Position numbers and translations under genes: made by a program. A model generated the notes under the pieces. That model saw only the letters and a list, made by a program, of their open reading frames with translations, did no database searches and was not told where the DNA came from. A stretch of DNA of 64,000 bases. Source: CAIKMD01 sp963803265 (GTDB lineage Bacteria; Pseudomonadota; Alphaproteobacteria; ATCC43930; CGMCC-115725). Positions within the stretch are counted from its first letter, which is position 1; each line of letters begins with the position of its first letter. Below are positions 1-8,740 of this stretch, in pieces. The DNA lies in contig CAWDLZ010000012.1 of assembly GCA_963803265.1 (NCBI GenBank), forward strand, positions 379,498 through 443,497. Direction: 5' to 3'.

Positions 1-1202
1 GCGCTTTGCGAGAGGCGCTGCGCCACTTCGGAAATGCTGGTAGCGGCGCCGCTGCGCTCGAGCGGGAGATCCGCGAAGACGAGCGCGCCGAGAGCCGAGA
101 AATGAACGGAACGCAGAAGTCCGAAGAAGAAGAGATAGATCACGATCACATAGGCCGGCGTATCGGCGTGAAAAATCGACATTCCGGCGAGGAGAATGCC
201 GAGGATGCACGCATTCGCCATCAGCGCCGCGCGGATGCCCACCGCGCGCAATAGTTGCGGGACGCCGACGCGCGTCGCGAATGAACCCACGGTGGTGACG
301 AAGGTCAGCAGTCCGGAATGGAGCGGATCGAGGCCGAACCCGACCTGGAACAACAGCGGCAGGAGAAACGGCGCCGCGCTGATCCCGAGCCGCGACACGC
401 TCCCGGCGAGAACGGCGATGCGGAAAGTGCGGATGTCAAAGAGGGTCAAATCCAAGACCGGATCGGCGCAGCGTTTCGCATGCTTCCCGTACGCGAACAG
501 TGCGAGCGCCGCCAGGACGACGAGCGCGGCTTGCCACTGGTACGCAATCACGTTGCGGCCGAGATTCTCGACCGCGAGCTGCGCCAGCCCGAAACCGAAG
601 CCGATGATGACGAAGCCGCGGAAATCGAACGCGGGCGGGCGCGGCATCGGCACCTCTTCGATGAGGCGTAGAGGCCAAAGTCCGAGAATCCCGATCGGCA
701 CGTTGATGAAGAAGATCCAATGCCACGACGCGTAGGTTGTGATCAATCCGCCGACGACGGGGCCCAGCATCGGCCCGATGGTAGCCGGCACCATCATGTA
801 GTTGATGGCCCGCATGTATTGGTCCTTGGGAAAGGCGCGCATGAGAACGAGGCGGCACACGGGAACCAGCAGGGCGCCCCCCATTCCCTGGACGATACGC
901 ATGGCGACCATGAGGGTGAGGCTGTCGGCAAGGCCGCACAGCAACGAGCCGAGCGTGAACGTGATGATCGCCGCCGCATAGACCGGACGGACGCCGAAGC
1001 GGTCCACGATCCAGCCACTGATCGGGATGAAAACCGCTGCGCTCAACAGGTAGCTGGTGATCGCGAGGCTAACCTGCGGAACCGAGATGTGCAGGCTTTG
1101 TGCGATCTGCGGCAGAGAGGTGCCGATGATGGTCGAGTTGAGTTTTTGCATGAAGGCGCCGCCCGCCATGACAAAGGGAAGGATGGACGAGGGCTTAGGC
1201 AA
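1..1202 (-). CDS. MFS transporter, DHA2 (EmrB/QacA) family, 3' end cut by window edge
   Basis: Proton-driven multidrug or metabolite exporter of the 14-helix DHA2 family, in the inner membrane. The visible ~400 residues contain the TM1 motif LNSTIIGTSLPQIA, the GWIVDRFGVRPVY loop between TM2 and TM3, the RIVQGMGGALLVPV motif and the WIFFINVPIGILGL segment typical of DHA2 proteins, followed by further hydrophobic helices. The reading frame is open to base 1, so the C-terminus lies outside the window. The preferred start is TTG at 1202, because AGAGG sits 7 nt upstream and TM1 needs these residues; ATG at 1169 has no ribosome-binding site. It lies downstream of the ornithine-cyclodeaminase-like gene on the same strand after ~350 nt. 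The substrate is unknown. Confidence 0.88.
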   Translation of the reverse strand, partial: MPKPSSILPFVMAGGAFMQKLNSTIIGTSLPQIAQSLHISVPQVSLAITSYLLSAAVFIPISGWIVDRFGVRPVYAAAIITFTLGSLLCGLADSLTLMVAMRIVQGMGGALLVPVCRLVLMRAFPKDQYMRAINYMMVPATIGPMLGPVVGGLITTYASWHWIFFINVPIGILGLWPLRLIEEVPMPRPPAFDFRGFVIIGFGFGLAQLAVENLGRNVIAYQWQAALVVLAALALFAYGKHAKRCADPVLDLTLFDIRTFRIAVLAGSVSRLGISAAPFLLPLLFQVGFGLDPLHSGLLTFVTTVGSFATRVGVPQLLRAVGIRAALMANACILGILLAGMSIFHADTPAYVIVIYLFFFGLLRSVHFSALGALVFADLPLERSGAATSISEVAQRLSQS

Positions 1203-1550
1203 AAAAAGACCTCTGAGCTTCTTGGGGGCGCCGGGGACTGATCATCATAGGGCCGATGCGCCGAAATTGCTGCGCCAGATTACCCCGAGACGGCCGGACG
1301 GATCGCCGCAGGGTGCGGCCGGTCCGGCCCGCGTCAACCGCTCGTTCCTTTCCACGTCCAGGATGATTTCTTTCCTTCTCGCCGATCAACGCTCGAGGCG
1401 AATTCGTGCCGCTCCGAGGGAAAGCAAGAGGGATTATGCAGCGCCGAGAGGCGCGTCCTTTGTTGACGTGCGGCGCCCGTCACGAGGATGAATCATGTCT
1501 TCATGGGGAATCCCGCGACCATCTTCCCCTCCTCGCGAAGCCTCGATTTT
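1203..1550. other. Intergenic stretch between MFS gene and OCD-like gene
   Basis: About 350 nt with no convincing gene on either strand. It contains an interrupted inverted repeat, GGCCGGA (near 1292) and TCCGGCC (near 1320), which could be an operator or an attenuator for the minus-strand MFS gene. No T-run follows it. Confidence 0.4.
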
Positions 1551-2552
1551 CTATCCGCGGGTCGAGAGCTGCATCGGAAGCTCGGTGCCGAGCCCCATGC
1601 GACGGGCGCGGTTCCAGCACATCTCGGCGACGACAACGTCCTGCAACCCCGACCCGGTCGACTTGTACATGACGATGTCGTCCGGCGCGCGCGGGCCAGC
1701 GACGTTGCCCTGCACAAGCTCGGCGAGCGAGACGGTCTTGGCGGCGCAGTTGACGCCCGCTCGGTGCGCCGCGATCATGTCGCCGGTGCCCTCCAGAACC
1801 TCCTCGATCCCGTCGGCGACGATGAGGCGCGCCCGCCGGGCAACCTCGGCGTCGATCTCGACGTGCTCGGGCAGGCTTGCCCCGATCGAAGCGATCGTCG
1901 TGCCGGGCGCGAGGTCTTTGCCGAACAGCACAGGCGATCCGTCGGGGGTGCGCGTGGCCGCGATCACCAGCGTGGCGCCCCTCACCGCCTCGTTGGAAGA
2001 CGCGGCCGGCGTTGCCGAGATGCCCGCGTTGTCCTTGGCATGACGACAGAAGGCGGCGCGGTGTTCCGGATCGGGACTGAACACGCGGCAAACCCCGATG
2101 CGCCGAATGTGCGAGAGCGCGAGGATGTGGTGTCTCGCCTCCTCGCCCGATCCGATCATCGCCATGACCGGGATGTCCTTTGGCGCGAGGCGTTCGAGCG
2201 CGACGCAGGTGGTGGCGGCCGTGCGCGTGCCGGTGATACGCCGTCCGTCGACGAGGCAAACGAGCGCGCCGGTCTCTTGATCCATGAGCGGGATGGCGTA
2301 ACGCACGCGTCCGGAGGACGACCGGGCGAAGAGTTTGGTGCCCATCAACCGGCCCTTGGGAGAGACCGCGACCAGCGAGCGCATCCAGATCGGGCCCTTG
2401 CGCGCCAGCACGCGCTCGGGCGCCATCGCCGGGTCGGTGAAGGCACCATAGGCATCGGCGAGCGCTGCGATCGCCTCGTCCCAGTCGAACGCCCGGGCAA
2501 CGTCATCGTTCGAGAGGAAATACGCGGGCGCGAGGTCGAGAGCGCCATTCAT
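1551..2552 (-). CDS. Ornithine cyclodeaminase / mu-crystallin family protein
   Basis: A 333-residue NAD(P)-dependent protein of the OCD/mu-crystallin family, whose members include ornithine cyclodeaminase, alanine dehydrogenase of the archaeal type and ketimine reductases. The Rossmann motif GSGEEA is at residues 134-139, following the conserved TGTRTAAT segment at 107-114. Length matches the family (310-350). The ATG at 2552 overlaps the stop of the upstream GntR regulator by four bases (ATGA), so the two are translationally coupled and the regulator probably controls this gene. Reaction specificity cannot be read from sequence: ornithine deamination or imine/amino-acid redox chemistry are both possible. 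Confidence 0.88.
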   Translation of the reverse strand: MNGALDLAPAYFLSNDDVARAFDWDEAIAALADAYGAFTDPAMAPERVLARKGPIWMRSLVAVSPKGRLMGTKLFARSSSGRVRYAIPLMDQETGALVCLVDGRRITGTRTAATTCVALERLAPKDIPVMAMIGSGEEARHHILALSHIRRIGVCRVFSPDPEHRAAFCRHAKDNAGISATPAASSNEAVRGATLVIAATRTPDGSPVLFGKDLAPGTTIASIGASLPEHVEIDAEVARRARLIVADGIEEVLEGTGDMIAAHRAGVNCAAKTVSLAELVQGNVAGPRAPDDIVMYKSTGSGLQDVVVAEMCWNRARRMGLGTELPMQLSTRG

Positions 2553-3235
2553 GGTATCGCTGCCGCGTCGGCTTGGGTGTAAGAAAAAAGGCGCTGCTGC
2601 ACGCGCTCGAGGTGCGTTCGCATCAAACGCTCGGCGTCGTCCGGATCTCGATCGCGAATCGCGCCCACGATGTCCTCGTGATGAGCCGTGTATTCGAGCC
2701 GCAGTTCGTCCGCCAGCATACGCGTTTTCAATCTTCCCCACACGTCCTTGTGCTCCGGCAAATTGATCGCCTGGTACAGTTCCAGCAACAGGCTGTTGCG
2801 CGAGGCTTGCGCGATCGTGCGGTGAAGCTTCAAGTCCATGAGCTGCCATTGCCGCCGATCATCCGTCGCCCGCGCGGCCTCGAGGCAGGAATCCATTTGA
2901 TCCAGATCGTGGTTGCTGGCGCTGACCGCCGCAAGCCGGGCGAGCCGCGGCTCGAGCGCGAGACGCGCTTCCATGAGCTCGCGCGGGTTAATGGAATGCA
3001 TCACCGTCGCAGGCGCGTCCGAATGGGGGTGCGCCCCGATGAACGTGCCTTTGCCGACGTGTCGCCAGATCATGCCTTCCTTCGCGAGCTGGGCGAGCGC
3101 GGTCCGCAACTGGGCGCGCGTCAGCCCCAGCTTCTCGGCGAGTTTCGGCTCCGGCGGCAGTCGGTCCTGGTCGCGATAGCTGCCGGTATCGATGTGTTCG
3201 CGCACAGCGGCCACTCCGGTCGCGCGCCTTCCCAT
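2549..3235 (-). CDS. GntR family transcriptional regulator, FadR/FCD subfamily
   Basis: A 228-residue regulator with an N-terminal winged helix-turn-helix (roughly residues 10-70, with the usual RLPPEPKLAEKLGLTRAQLR stretch) and a C-terminal FCD ligand-binding domain carrying the histidine-rich metal/ligand motifs LHRTIA and HHEDIVGAI. The ATG at 3235 is preferred to longer upstream frames because GGAG lies about 8 nt upstream and the domain starts right there. It forms an operon with the OCD-like gene (4-nt overlap) and is divergent from a DapA-superfamily gene; the intergenic palindrome at 3468-3480 is a possible operator. The ligand is probably a carboxylate, as is usual for FCD regulators. 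Confidence 0.9.
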   Translation of the reverse strand: MGRRATGVAAVREHIDTGSYRDQDRLPPEPKLAEKLGLTRAQLRTALAQLAKEGMIWRHVGKGTFIGAHPHSDAPATVMHSINPRELMEARLALEPRLARLAAVSASNHDLDQMDSCLEAARATDDRRQWQLMDLKLHRTIAQASRNSLLLELYQAINLPEHKDVWGRLKTRMLADELRLEYTAHHEDIVGAIRDRDPDDAERLMRTHLERVQQRLFSYTQADAAAIP

Positions 3236-3467
3236 GGCTGAGTCTCCGCAATTGCAAACTCGCTCATTTTCGCCCAATGCTGCGAGAACGCAAGCCATAA
3301 CGGCTTCGCTCGCAGGCGACCAGCCCACGGTACCGAGCCCTGTTGAACCGCGATCGCGGTGCGGAAGCCAGTAAAATTCGCGGGTGATTGCTGTATATTT
3401 CGTGCCCGTGTCTGACCCGTCGGCAACCGGATCGGGCCGCAGATCAACGGTCGGTTCAACGCTGATT

Positions 3468-3480
3468 GCGCACATTGCGC
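3468..3480. promoter_or_regulatory. Perfect palindrome in divergent promoter region
   Basis: GCGCA-CAT-TGCGC is a perfect 5+3+5 inverted repeat between the divergent GntR gene (start 3235) and the DapA-like gene (start 3589). A TTGACT hexamer at 3489-3494, followed by an AT-rich stretch, could be the -35 region of the rightward promoter. The position suits a GntR operator, but no binding evidence exists. Confidence 0.4.
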
Positions 3481-3588
3481 TAAACGATTTGACTCAATAC
3501 TGAAATTGATGCGATTTTGATTGCTCGTGGGCCGGCATCGCTGCGCCGGGAACGTATCGCGGCTCACTCGGTGGAGGGACGAGGGATC

Positions 3589-4644
3589 ATGGCGAGCTAC
3601 CGGAAGAACGAGGCGCGCGACTGGGCGTGGCAGCATCTCAAGGGCTGCGCCAACGTCATCATCCCGTCTTACACGGCGGACTTGAGGGGCCTTAACGAGA
3701 AAGGCATCCGCCACGATGTTCGCAAATGCCTGGAACACGGCTTCACGGGCACGCTTCTCGTGTCGGAGACGGCGGTCACCCTAGACGAGTATGCCCAGTT
3801 CTTCGAGTGGTCGAACGATGAATTGAAGGGCCGGCTGAAGCTCATCCTGCACGCCGCGTTCAACAGGCTGGAGGAGAATATCGCGGCGGCGAAGGCGGCG
3901 GAGGCGAATGGCTGCGAGCTGGTGCTGCTGTCCTATCCAGCCAACTTCTACCCCGGCTCGCTGGACGACATCTACGACTATACCAAGGCGTTCTGCGATG
4001 CGACCAACCTCGCGATCCTTCTGTTCCCGGTGCCGCTGTGGGGCTTCGGTCGCCTCCACCCATCGGACATCCCGGCGCCGGTCATCCGCAAGCTGCTCGA
4101 CAGCTGCCCGAACATCGTAGCCATCAAGGCCGAAGGCGGGATGCCGTCGATCATGGGCTTCGTCGAATGCTACCGCCTGTTCGGCAAGGAGGTCATCGTC
4201 GAATCGCCGCTGTTCGGCGATCTGGTGCCGCTCGCCCAACTTGTGCCGATCCAGTTCACCGGCACGTCCAACACCCACTATCTCGGCGCGACCGTGCCGC
4301 ATGTGATGAACCTGCTGCAGGAAAAGAAGTTCGACGAGGCCACGGACATCTACTGGAAGACGCAGCCGGCGCGCGCTGCCGCAGGCGCGGTCAACGCCGC
4401 GTCTTCCGGCGGCCATTTCTTGAACCGGATGGTGTGGGCCTACCAGGGCTGGCTGCAGGGCTATAACGGCGGTCCGCTGCGCCAGCCGACCATGAAGATC
4501 CACGAGCAGCAAATGAACCAGCTGCGCACCGGACTGCTGCGCTCCGGCCTCAAACCGACCGAGGAGCCGAACGCCGCCTTCTTCGTCGGCCGCAATCCGG
4601 TCGAGTTGGTAGGCACGCGCCAAAGGCGGGCAGCGGCGGAATAG
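3589..4644 (+). CDS. Dihydrodipicolinate synthase (DapA/NAL) superfamily lyase
   Basis: A 351-residue TIM-barrel aldolase-type lyase. The Schiff-base lysine lies in IVAIKAEGG and the catalytic tyrosine in LLSYPANFY, both at expected places. The usual GTTGE loop is replaced by GTLLVSE and the protein is about 50 residues longer than true DapA, so this is probably not the lysine-biosynthetic enzyme but a catabolic aldolase/hydratase of the superfamily. The ATG at 3589 is chosen because GGAGGGACGAGG precedes it. It is divergent from a GntR/FCD regulator, which suggests induction by a carboxylate substrate such as a sugar acid or a hydroxyproline-type or aromatic side-chain product. Confidence 0.85.
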   Translation: MASYRKNEARDWAWQHLKGCANVIIPSYTADLRGLNEKGIRHDVRKCLEHGFTGTLLVSETAVTLDEYAQFFEWSNDELKGRLKLILHAAFNRLEENIAAAKAAEANGCELVLLSYPANFYPGSLDDIYDYTKAFCDATNLAILLFPVPLWGFGRLHPSDIPAPVIRKLLDSCPNIVAIKAEGGMPSIMGFVECYRLFGKEVIVESPLFGDLVPLAQLVPIQFTGTSNTHYLGATVPHVMNLLQEKKFDEATDIYWKTQPARAAAGAVNAASSGGHFLNRMVWAYQGWLQGYNGGPLRQPTMKIHEQQMNQLRTGLLRSGLKPTEEPNAAFFVGRNPVELVGTRQRRAAAE

Positions 4645-4818
4645 GCGCGGGCGCCCGACACCCCGGACGGCGTCAGAGCGCTCGCGATACTTCGCCGCGA
4701 GCGATAGCAAACCAGGCGGGCGCGCCGCCCAAGCGGCTAGGCGAAATGCCGCCCCTGCCATGCCGGAATTTGCGAAGTCATGGCCGAATGGGAGGTCAGG
4801 CGGGAGGTATGGCCGCCT

Positions 4819-6006
4819 TCACACCAGCGGCACGGTCAAGGGATTGTACGAGTAGAGCCAGTTGTTGCGATCGGCGCCTTCGTCGTGCCGGGCGAAGGCC
4901 GCCCTCATCTCTGCCACGGACCGCAGATGAAAGAGCGCGCGGTTGGCGCTCGATTGGGCGACGATCCGCGCGGTGCGTGCGAGACGATTGCGCTGATAGA
5001 GCTGAAGCGCGTCCGAGATCGAGCCCGACATTTCGAGCGCCCTCGTGAGGACGGCGCCATCCTCGATCGCCATGACCGCGCCTTGCGCCAGATAGGGCAG
5101 GGTCGGATGCGCGGCGTCGCCGAGCAATGTCGCTCGGCTGGTGCTCCAATTCGGTATCGCGGGCCGGCTGTGCAGCGACCAGCGATAGCACTGATCCCTG
5201 TCGGCGGCATCGATCACGGTCTGAATGATCGGATGCCAGCCTTTGTAATCGGCCTTCAAATTCTGCCACGGAAATTTCACCGTCCAAGCCTCCTCCGACA
5301 CTTCGTCGGTTTCGACGAGGCCGACGAAATTGAGGAGAGCGCCCGCGCGCAGATAATAGCAGACCGCGTGGCCGCCCGGCCCCATGAAGACCGACATCAC
5401 CGGCTCGAGCAATCCGCGCGGCAAGCGCTCGACCGGCACCGTGATGCGCCAAGCGGCGTCGCCGGTGTAGGTCGCGGGCACGTCGCCGGCGATCGCGGTG
5501 CGCACGACGCTCTTCAATCCGTCGGCCCCGATCAGCAGGTCGCCGCTTGCCGTCGAGCCGTCCGCGAGTGCCAGCTCGACGCCGCCGCCGCTTTCGCGGA
5601 AGCCGGCGACGCGGCGGCCGAGCCGAACGATGGCGGGATCGAACGAGCGCGCCCGCGCCGCGAGAATGTCGTGAAGGTCGGCGCGATGGAGCTGCGTGTA
5701 AGGAGCGCCATGCAAGCGCTCGTGCTCGTCCGACAGCGAAAAGCGCTGGATCACCTCTCCGGTATCATAGAGGCGAAACACATAGGCGCCGGGCCGCACG
5801 CCGACCTTGGTGATCGCCTCTTCGAGCCCGAGATGCCTGAGCACGTGCATCGCATTGGCGCTGATCTGGATGCCGGCGCCGACTTCGCCGAGCTGCGGGG
5901 CCTGCTCATAGATTTCGACCGCGTGACCCGCCTTCATCAAGCATGAGGCCCCGGCCAGGCCGCCAAGTCCCGCGCCGGCGACGAGGATCTTGTATTTCTT
6001 TGCCAT
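4819..6006 (-). CDS. FAD-dependent aromatic hydroxylase (salicylate / 3-hydroxybenzoate 6-hydroxylase type)
   Basis: A 395-residue single-component class A flavoprotein monooxygenase. The N-terminal dinucleotide motif GAGLGG is at residues 11-16, a mid-protein GADGLKSVVR carries the DG motif, and GDAAHPTLPYLAQGA near residue 290 binds the FAD ribityl/phosphate. Such enzymes use NAD(P)H and O2 to hydroxylate salicylate or 3-hydroxybenzoate. The gene follows gentisate 1,2-dioxygenase on the same strand after 63 nt, so a gentisate-forming role (3-hydroxybenzoate 6-hydroxylase or salicylate 5-hydroxylation) is inferred. Maleylpyruvate isomerase and fumarylpyruvate hydrolase, needed to finish the pathway, are not in the window. 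Confidence 0.88.
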   Translation of the reverse strand: MAKKYKILVAGAGLGGLAGASCLMKAGHAVEIYEQAPQLGEVGAGIQISANAMHVLRHLGLEEAITKVGVRPGAYVFRLYDTGEVIQRFSLSDEHERLHGAPYTQLHRADLHDILAARARSFDPAIVRLGRRVAGFRESGGGVELALADGSTASGDLLIGADGLKSVVRTAIAGDVPATYTGDAAWRITVPVERLPRGLLEPVMSVFMGPGGHAVCYYLRAGALLNFVGLVETDEVSEEAWTVKFPWQNLKADYKGWHPIIQTVIDAADRDQCYRWSLHSRPAIPNWSTSRATLLGDAAHPTLPYLAQGAVMAIEDGAVLTRALEMSGSISDALQLYQRNRLARTARIVAQSSANRALFHLRSVAEMRAAFARHDEGADRNNWLYSYNPLTVPLV

Positions 6007-6069
6007 CTTCTCTGCTCATTCGCGTTCCGGGGCCGCGGAAGCAAGCGGCCCCGCCCCTGGGCGATGAGC

Positions 6070-7137
6070 TTACGCCGCGGCCCGCTCTTCGCGCCAGAGG
6101 CCGAGTTTTTCCTGAACGACGCGATCCGAAGCGCAGAACAGAAAGCAATCGGTCTTCGCTTCGAAGCTTCGCCAAGTCCAATTCGGCACCGCCATCACGT
6201 CTTTCGCCCCAAACGACATGACGTGATCGCCGCTATGCACCGCGCCGCTGCCCTCGGCGACGGCCACGACGATCCCATCGGTCGAGCGCATGGCCTCGGT
6301 CCGAAAGCCGGCCGGCAGGTAGGTCATCCATGTCGCGATCGTCGGCATCGCCCACTCGCCGTCTTGCGGATTGGCATAGCGGAGCGAGACGCCGGTGTGC
6401 GAATCGGGCGCCGCGCCTCTCGCCGCCGCGAGCAGCGCCGCGCGCGTCCGCTCGTAAGGATAGTTGAACACCGGAGCCGTGAGGCCGTAAGGCTTGTCGC
6501 TTTCGAGCGGCAGCAGCCCTTCGCCATAGCGCGCCAGCGCGTCGCCCTCGGGGCGATGGAGAACTTGCCTCTTTTCATTGTGCCGCTCGGCAAAGCTGGT
6601 CTCGAAGAACTGCACCATCGGCGCATCGAGCACGTCGAGCCACAGCACCGGCATCGTCCCCTCATTGCCGTGGTCGTGGAACGCCCAGGGCGGCGTGACG
6701 ATGAAGTCGCCCGGATGCATGGTCGTGCGCTCGCCGCCCACGGCGGTATAGCCGTTCTCGCCTTCGAGCACGAAGCGCAGCGCCGACTGGGTGTGGCGAT
6801 GCGCGGGCGCTACTTCTCCGGGTAGCACCATCTGAATCCCGGCAAAGAGCGTGGGCGTGGCTTTCGACTGACCCGGAAAAGCCGGGTTTTCGAGGACGAG
6901 GACGCGGCGCATCGCCTCTTCGGCGGTCAGCAGCGCGCCGGCTTCGAGCATGAAATTCCGGACCTCGCGGTAACGCCACCGATGCGGCTTGGTGGTGACG
7001 TGCGGCTCTTGCGTGACCAGCGCGTTGACGACCTCCCACAACGGCGTCAGCGCGTGGGGCGCGATGCGCTCGTAGAATTTCCGTCTCTCCGCCGATGGCT
7101 CGGTTTTTGTCGGCGCCGTCGCGCTCTCGTTCGGCAT
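6070..7137 (-). CDS. Gentisate 1,2-dioxygenase (bicupin)
   Basis: A 355-residue Fe(II) bicupin ring-cleavage enzyme that opens gentisate to maleylpyruvate in the cytoplasm. The first cupin has the metal ligands in PAHRHTQSALRFVLEG (HRH at about 113-115) and a PGDFIVTPPWAFHDHG segment; the second, weaker cupin contains GDHVMSFGAKDVMAVPNWTW. Length is normal for the family. The start at 7137 is preferred to the ATG at 7149 because GGAG lies 6 nt before it. It heads a two-gene operon with the downstream flavin hydroxylase. A perfect TTGAT-N4-ATCAA box lies about 65 nt upstream, suggesting control by an FNR/FixK-type regulator. Confidence 0.9.
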   Translation of the reverse strand: MPNESATAPTKTEPSAERRKFYERIAPHALTPLWEVVNALVTQEPHVTTKPHRWRYREVRNFMLEAGALLTAEEAMRRVLVLENPAFPGQSKATPTLFAGIQMVLPGEVAPAHRHTQSALRFVLEGENGYTAVGGERTTMHPGDFIVTPPWAFHDHGNEGTMPVLWLDVLDAPMVQFFETSFAERHNEKRQVLHRPEGDALARYGEGLLPLESDKPYGLTAPVFNYPYERTRAALLAAARGAAPDSHTGVSLRYANPQDGEWAMPTIATWMTYLPAGFRTEAMRSTDGIVVAVAEGSGAVHSGDHVMSFGAKDVMAVPNWTWRSFEAKTDCFLFCASDRVVQEKLGLWREERAAA

Positions 7138-7199
7138 GTGCGTCTCCATGGCGTTACTGATCTAACTTGAAATTTAGGGCTCCGCGAACGCAGCGAGCA

Positions 7200-7213
7200 T
7201 TGATCTGGATCAA
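7200..7213. promoter_or_regulatory. FNR/FixK-type anaerobox
   Basis: TTGATCTGGATCAA is an exact match to the TTGAT-N4-ATCAA consensus recognised by FNR/FnrN/FixK-family regulators and is a perfect palindrome. It lies in the ~255-nt gap between the divergent gentisate dioxygenase (minus) and the VOC gene (plus), about 65 nt from the former start and 180 nt from the latter, so it most likely acts on the gentisate operon. That an FNR-type protein binds here is inference. Confidence 0.6.
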
Positions 7214-7392
7214 ACGGTCGTGGCGTGCGGCGATTCGCTCGGCCGCAAGCGCATGCGTCGTTCCATGTTGCGATGCACGCGGAATGACGCGGCGAAATGT
7301 CACAATTGGCGGCGGTTTCGCAAAGGCATAGTTGATAAAGGAGAGGAAATGCGCGGCATCGGTGCCGAGGACGGAAAGGAGCGGTGGAACTC

Positions 7393-8257
7393 ATGAAGAT
7401 CATCCGTGTTGAAAGCGTGACCCATGGCGTCGACGATCTGCAAAACGCGATCAAATTCTACGAGGATTGGGGTTCTCGACTGCGTACAGCGCGGCACGCA
7501 CGGCGCCGATTTCGTCCTGCCGTCCGGGCAATCGATTCAGATTTGCTCCGCCAACGATCCCGCCTTGCCGCCGGCCATTGAGTCCGGCTCGACCGTGCGC
7601 GAGGCGATCTGGGGCGTCAACTTCGTCCCGACTCTCGACGAGATCGCCGACGATCTCTCGCGCGACCGCGACGTGACGCGCGATTCGGCCAACGTCCTGC
7701 ATACCAGCGACCCCAACGGCTTCGCCATCGGCTTCCGCGTTATCCGGCCCCACTCCGAGCCGGAAATGCCGCCGCCGTCGCGGGTCAATCATCCATTCAG
7801 CATGCCGGCGAAGGTGCACCCGAAGCGCATCGGCCATATCGTCTATTTCACCACCCGCGCGATGGAGCAAGAGACGGCCGAATTCTATATGAAGCGTCTC
7901 GGCTTCCGGCTGACGGATCACAGTCTCGATCTCGGCTATTTCCTGCGCGCATCGGGCGCGGCGGATCATCACACGCTGGGAGTATTCGGGTTTCTCGACC
8001 GCACCGGTTTCGGCCACATGGCATTCGAGGTCGCGAGCTTCGATGACATCATGGCGGGCGGCGCCTATTTGCAAAGCCATGGCTGGAAAGCCGCGACCAA
8101 GCCCGGCCGCCATGTCGTCGGCTCGAACATGTTCTGGAATTTCAAGAATCCGTGCGGCGGCCAGGCGGAATATTTTTCCGACATGGATGTCATGGACGAT
8201 CATTGGCAGGCGCGGGTGTGGGAGAAACATCCGGGCTTGGCCTATTGGACGATGTGA
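7393..8257 (+). CDS. VOC superfamily (extradiol dioxygenase/glyoxalase-like) protein, one frameshift
   Basis: A two-domain vicinal oxygen chelate protein of about 287 residues after correcting one shift. The first domain begins VESVTHGVDDLQNAIKFYED; the second has RIGHIVYFTTRA, FYMKRLGF, GFGHMAFEVASFDD and the C-terminal CGGQAEYFSD, typical of 2,3-dihydroxybiphenyl-dioxygenase-like VOC proteins. The frame changes near 7471: removing one T from GGTTCTC joins DWG to LDCVQRGTHGADF. ATG 7393 is favoured, with AAAGGAG 11 nt upstream; GTG 7384 sits too close to it. It is followed by a truncated haemoglobin gene 41 nt later. A ring-cleavage role is likely but the substrate is unknown. Confidence 0.8.
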
Positions 8258-8298
8258 GAGGGCTCCGGCTAGCGCCCCAAGCCGGCAAAGGACAGCGA

Positions 8299-8667
8299 AT
8301 GGATACGATCTCGAGCGCGGTTACCGAAGCGAGCATCGCCAGGCTCGTCGACCGATTCTACGAGCGGGTGCGGGCGGATGACCGGCTCGGGCCGATCTTC
8401 GCGACGGAAATTTCGGATTGGGACCAGCATTTGAAAATCATGCGCGACTTCTGGTCGGCCGCGCTGCTGCGGACGGGCCGCTATCGCGGCTGTGTGATGT
8501 CGCCGCATTTCCGGCTGCCGATCGGATCGGAAGATTTCGACCGCTGGCTGGCCCTTTTCCGGCCGAGCGCCAGGGAAGCCTTGCCGGCCATGGAAGCCGA
8601 GCAAGCGATCGAATTCGCCGAGGCGGTAACGCAGATGCTGCGAAATGGCATCGCGCAATCGCGCTGA
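8299..8667 (+). CDS. Group III truncated haemoglobin
   Basis: A 122-residue single-domain 2-on-2 globin of group III. It shows the typical N-terminal VDRFYERVRADDRLGPIF helix region, then WDQHLKIMRDFW with the distal-side aromatics, GRYRG, and the proximal-histidine region PHFRLP followed by FDRWLALF. Group III proteins bind O2/NO and are linked to nitrosative or low-oxygen metabolism in other bacteria. ATG 8299 has AAAGGA just upstream. The gene follows the VOC gene at a 41-nt gap and precedes the Rieske ferredoxin module, so oxygen handling for neighbouring oxygenases is an inference. Confidence 0.9.
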   Translation: MDTISSAVTEASIARLVDRFYERVRADDRLGPIFATEISDWDQHLKIMRDFWSAALLRTGRYRGCVMSPHFRLPIGSEDFDRWLALFRPSAREALPAMEAEQAIEFAEAVTQMLRNGIAQSR

Positions 8668-8740
8668 GGGAGTGGCGGCGGCCGGATGCCGGGGCGATCT
8701 CGGCCGGTCGGGCGAGATTCGCCGACGGGGCTGCGACAAA

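Noticed and set aside
3589..4644. DapA of lysine biosynthesis
   Set aside because: The GTTGE loop is replaced, the protein is ~50 residues too long, and the context is catabolic beside a GntR/FCD regulator.
7393..8257. Programmed ribosomal frameshifting as the cause of the split genes
   Set aside because: The sites differ from gene to gene, lack a common slippery sequence, and also occur in an IS copy whose twin is unshifted.
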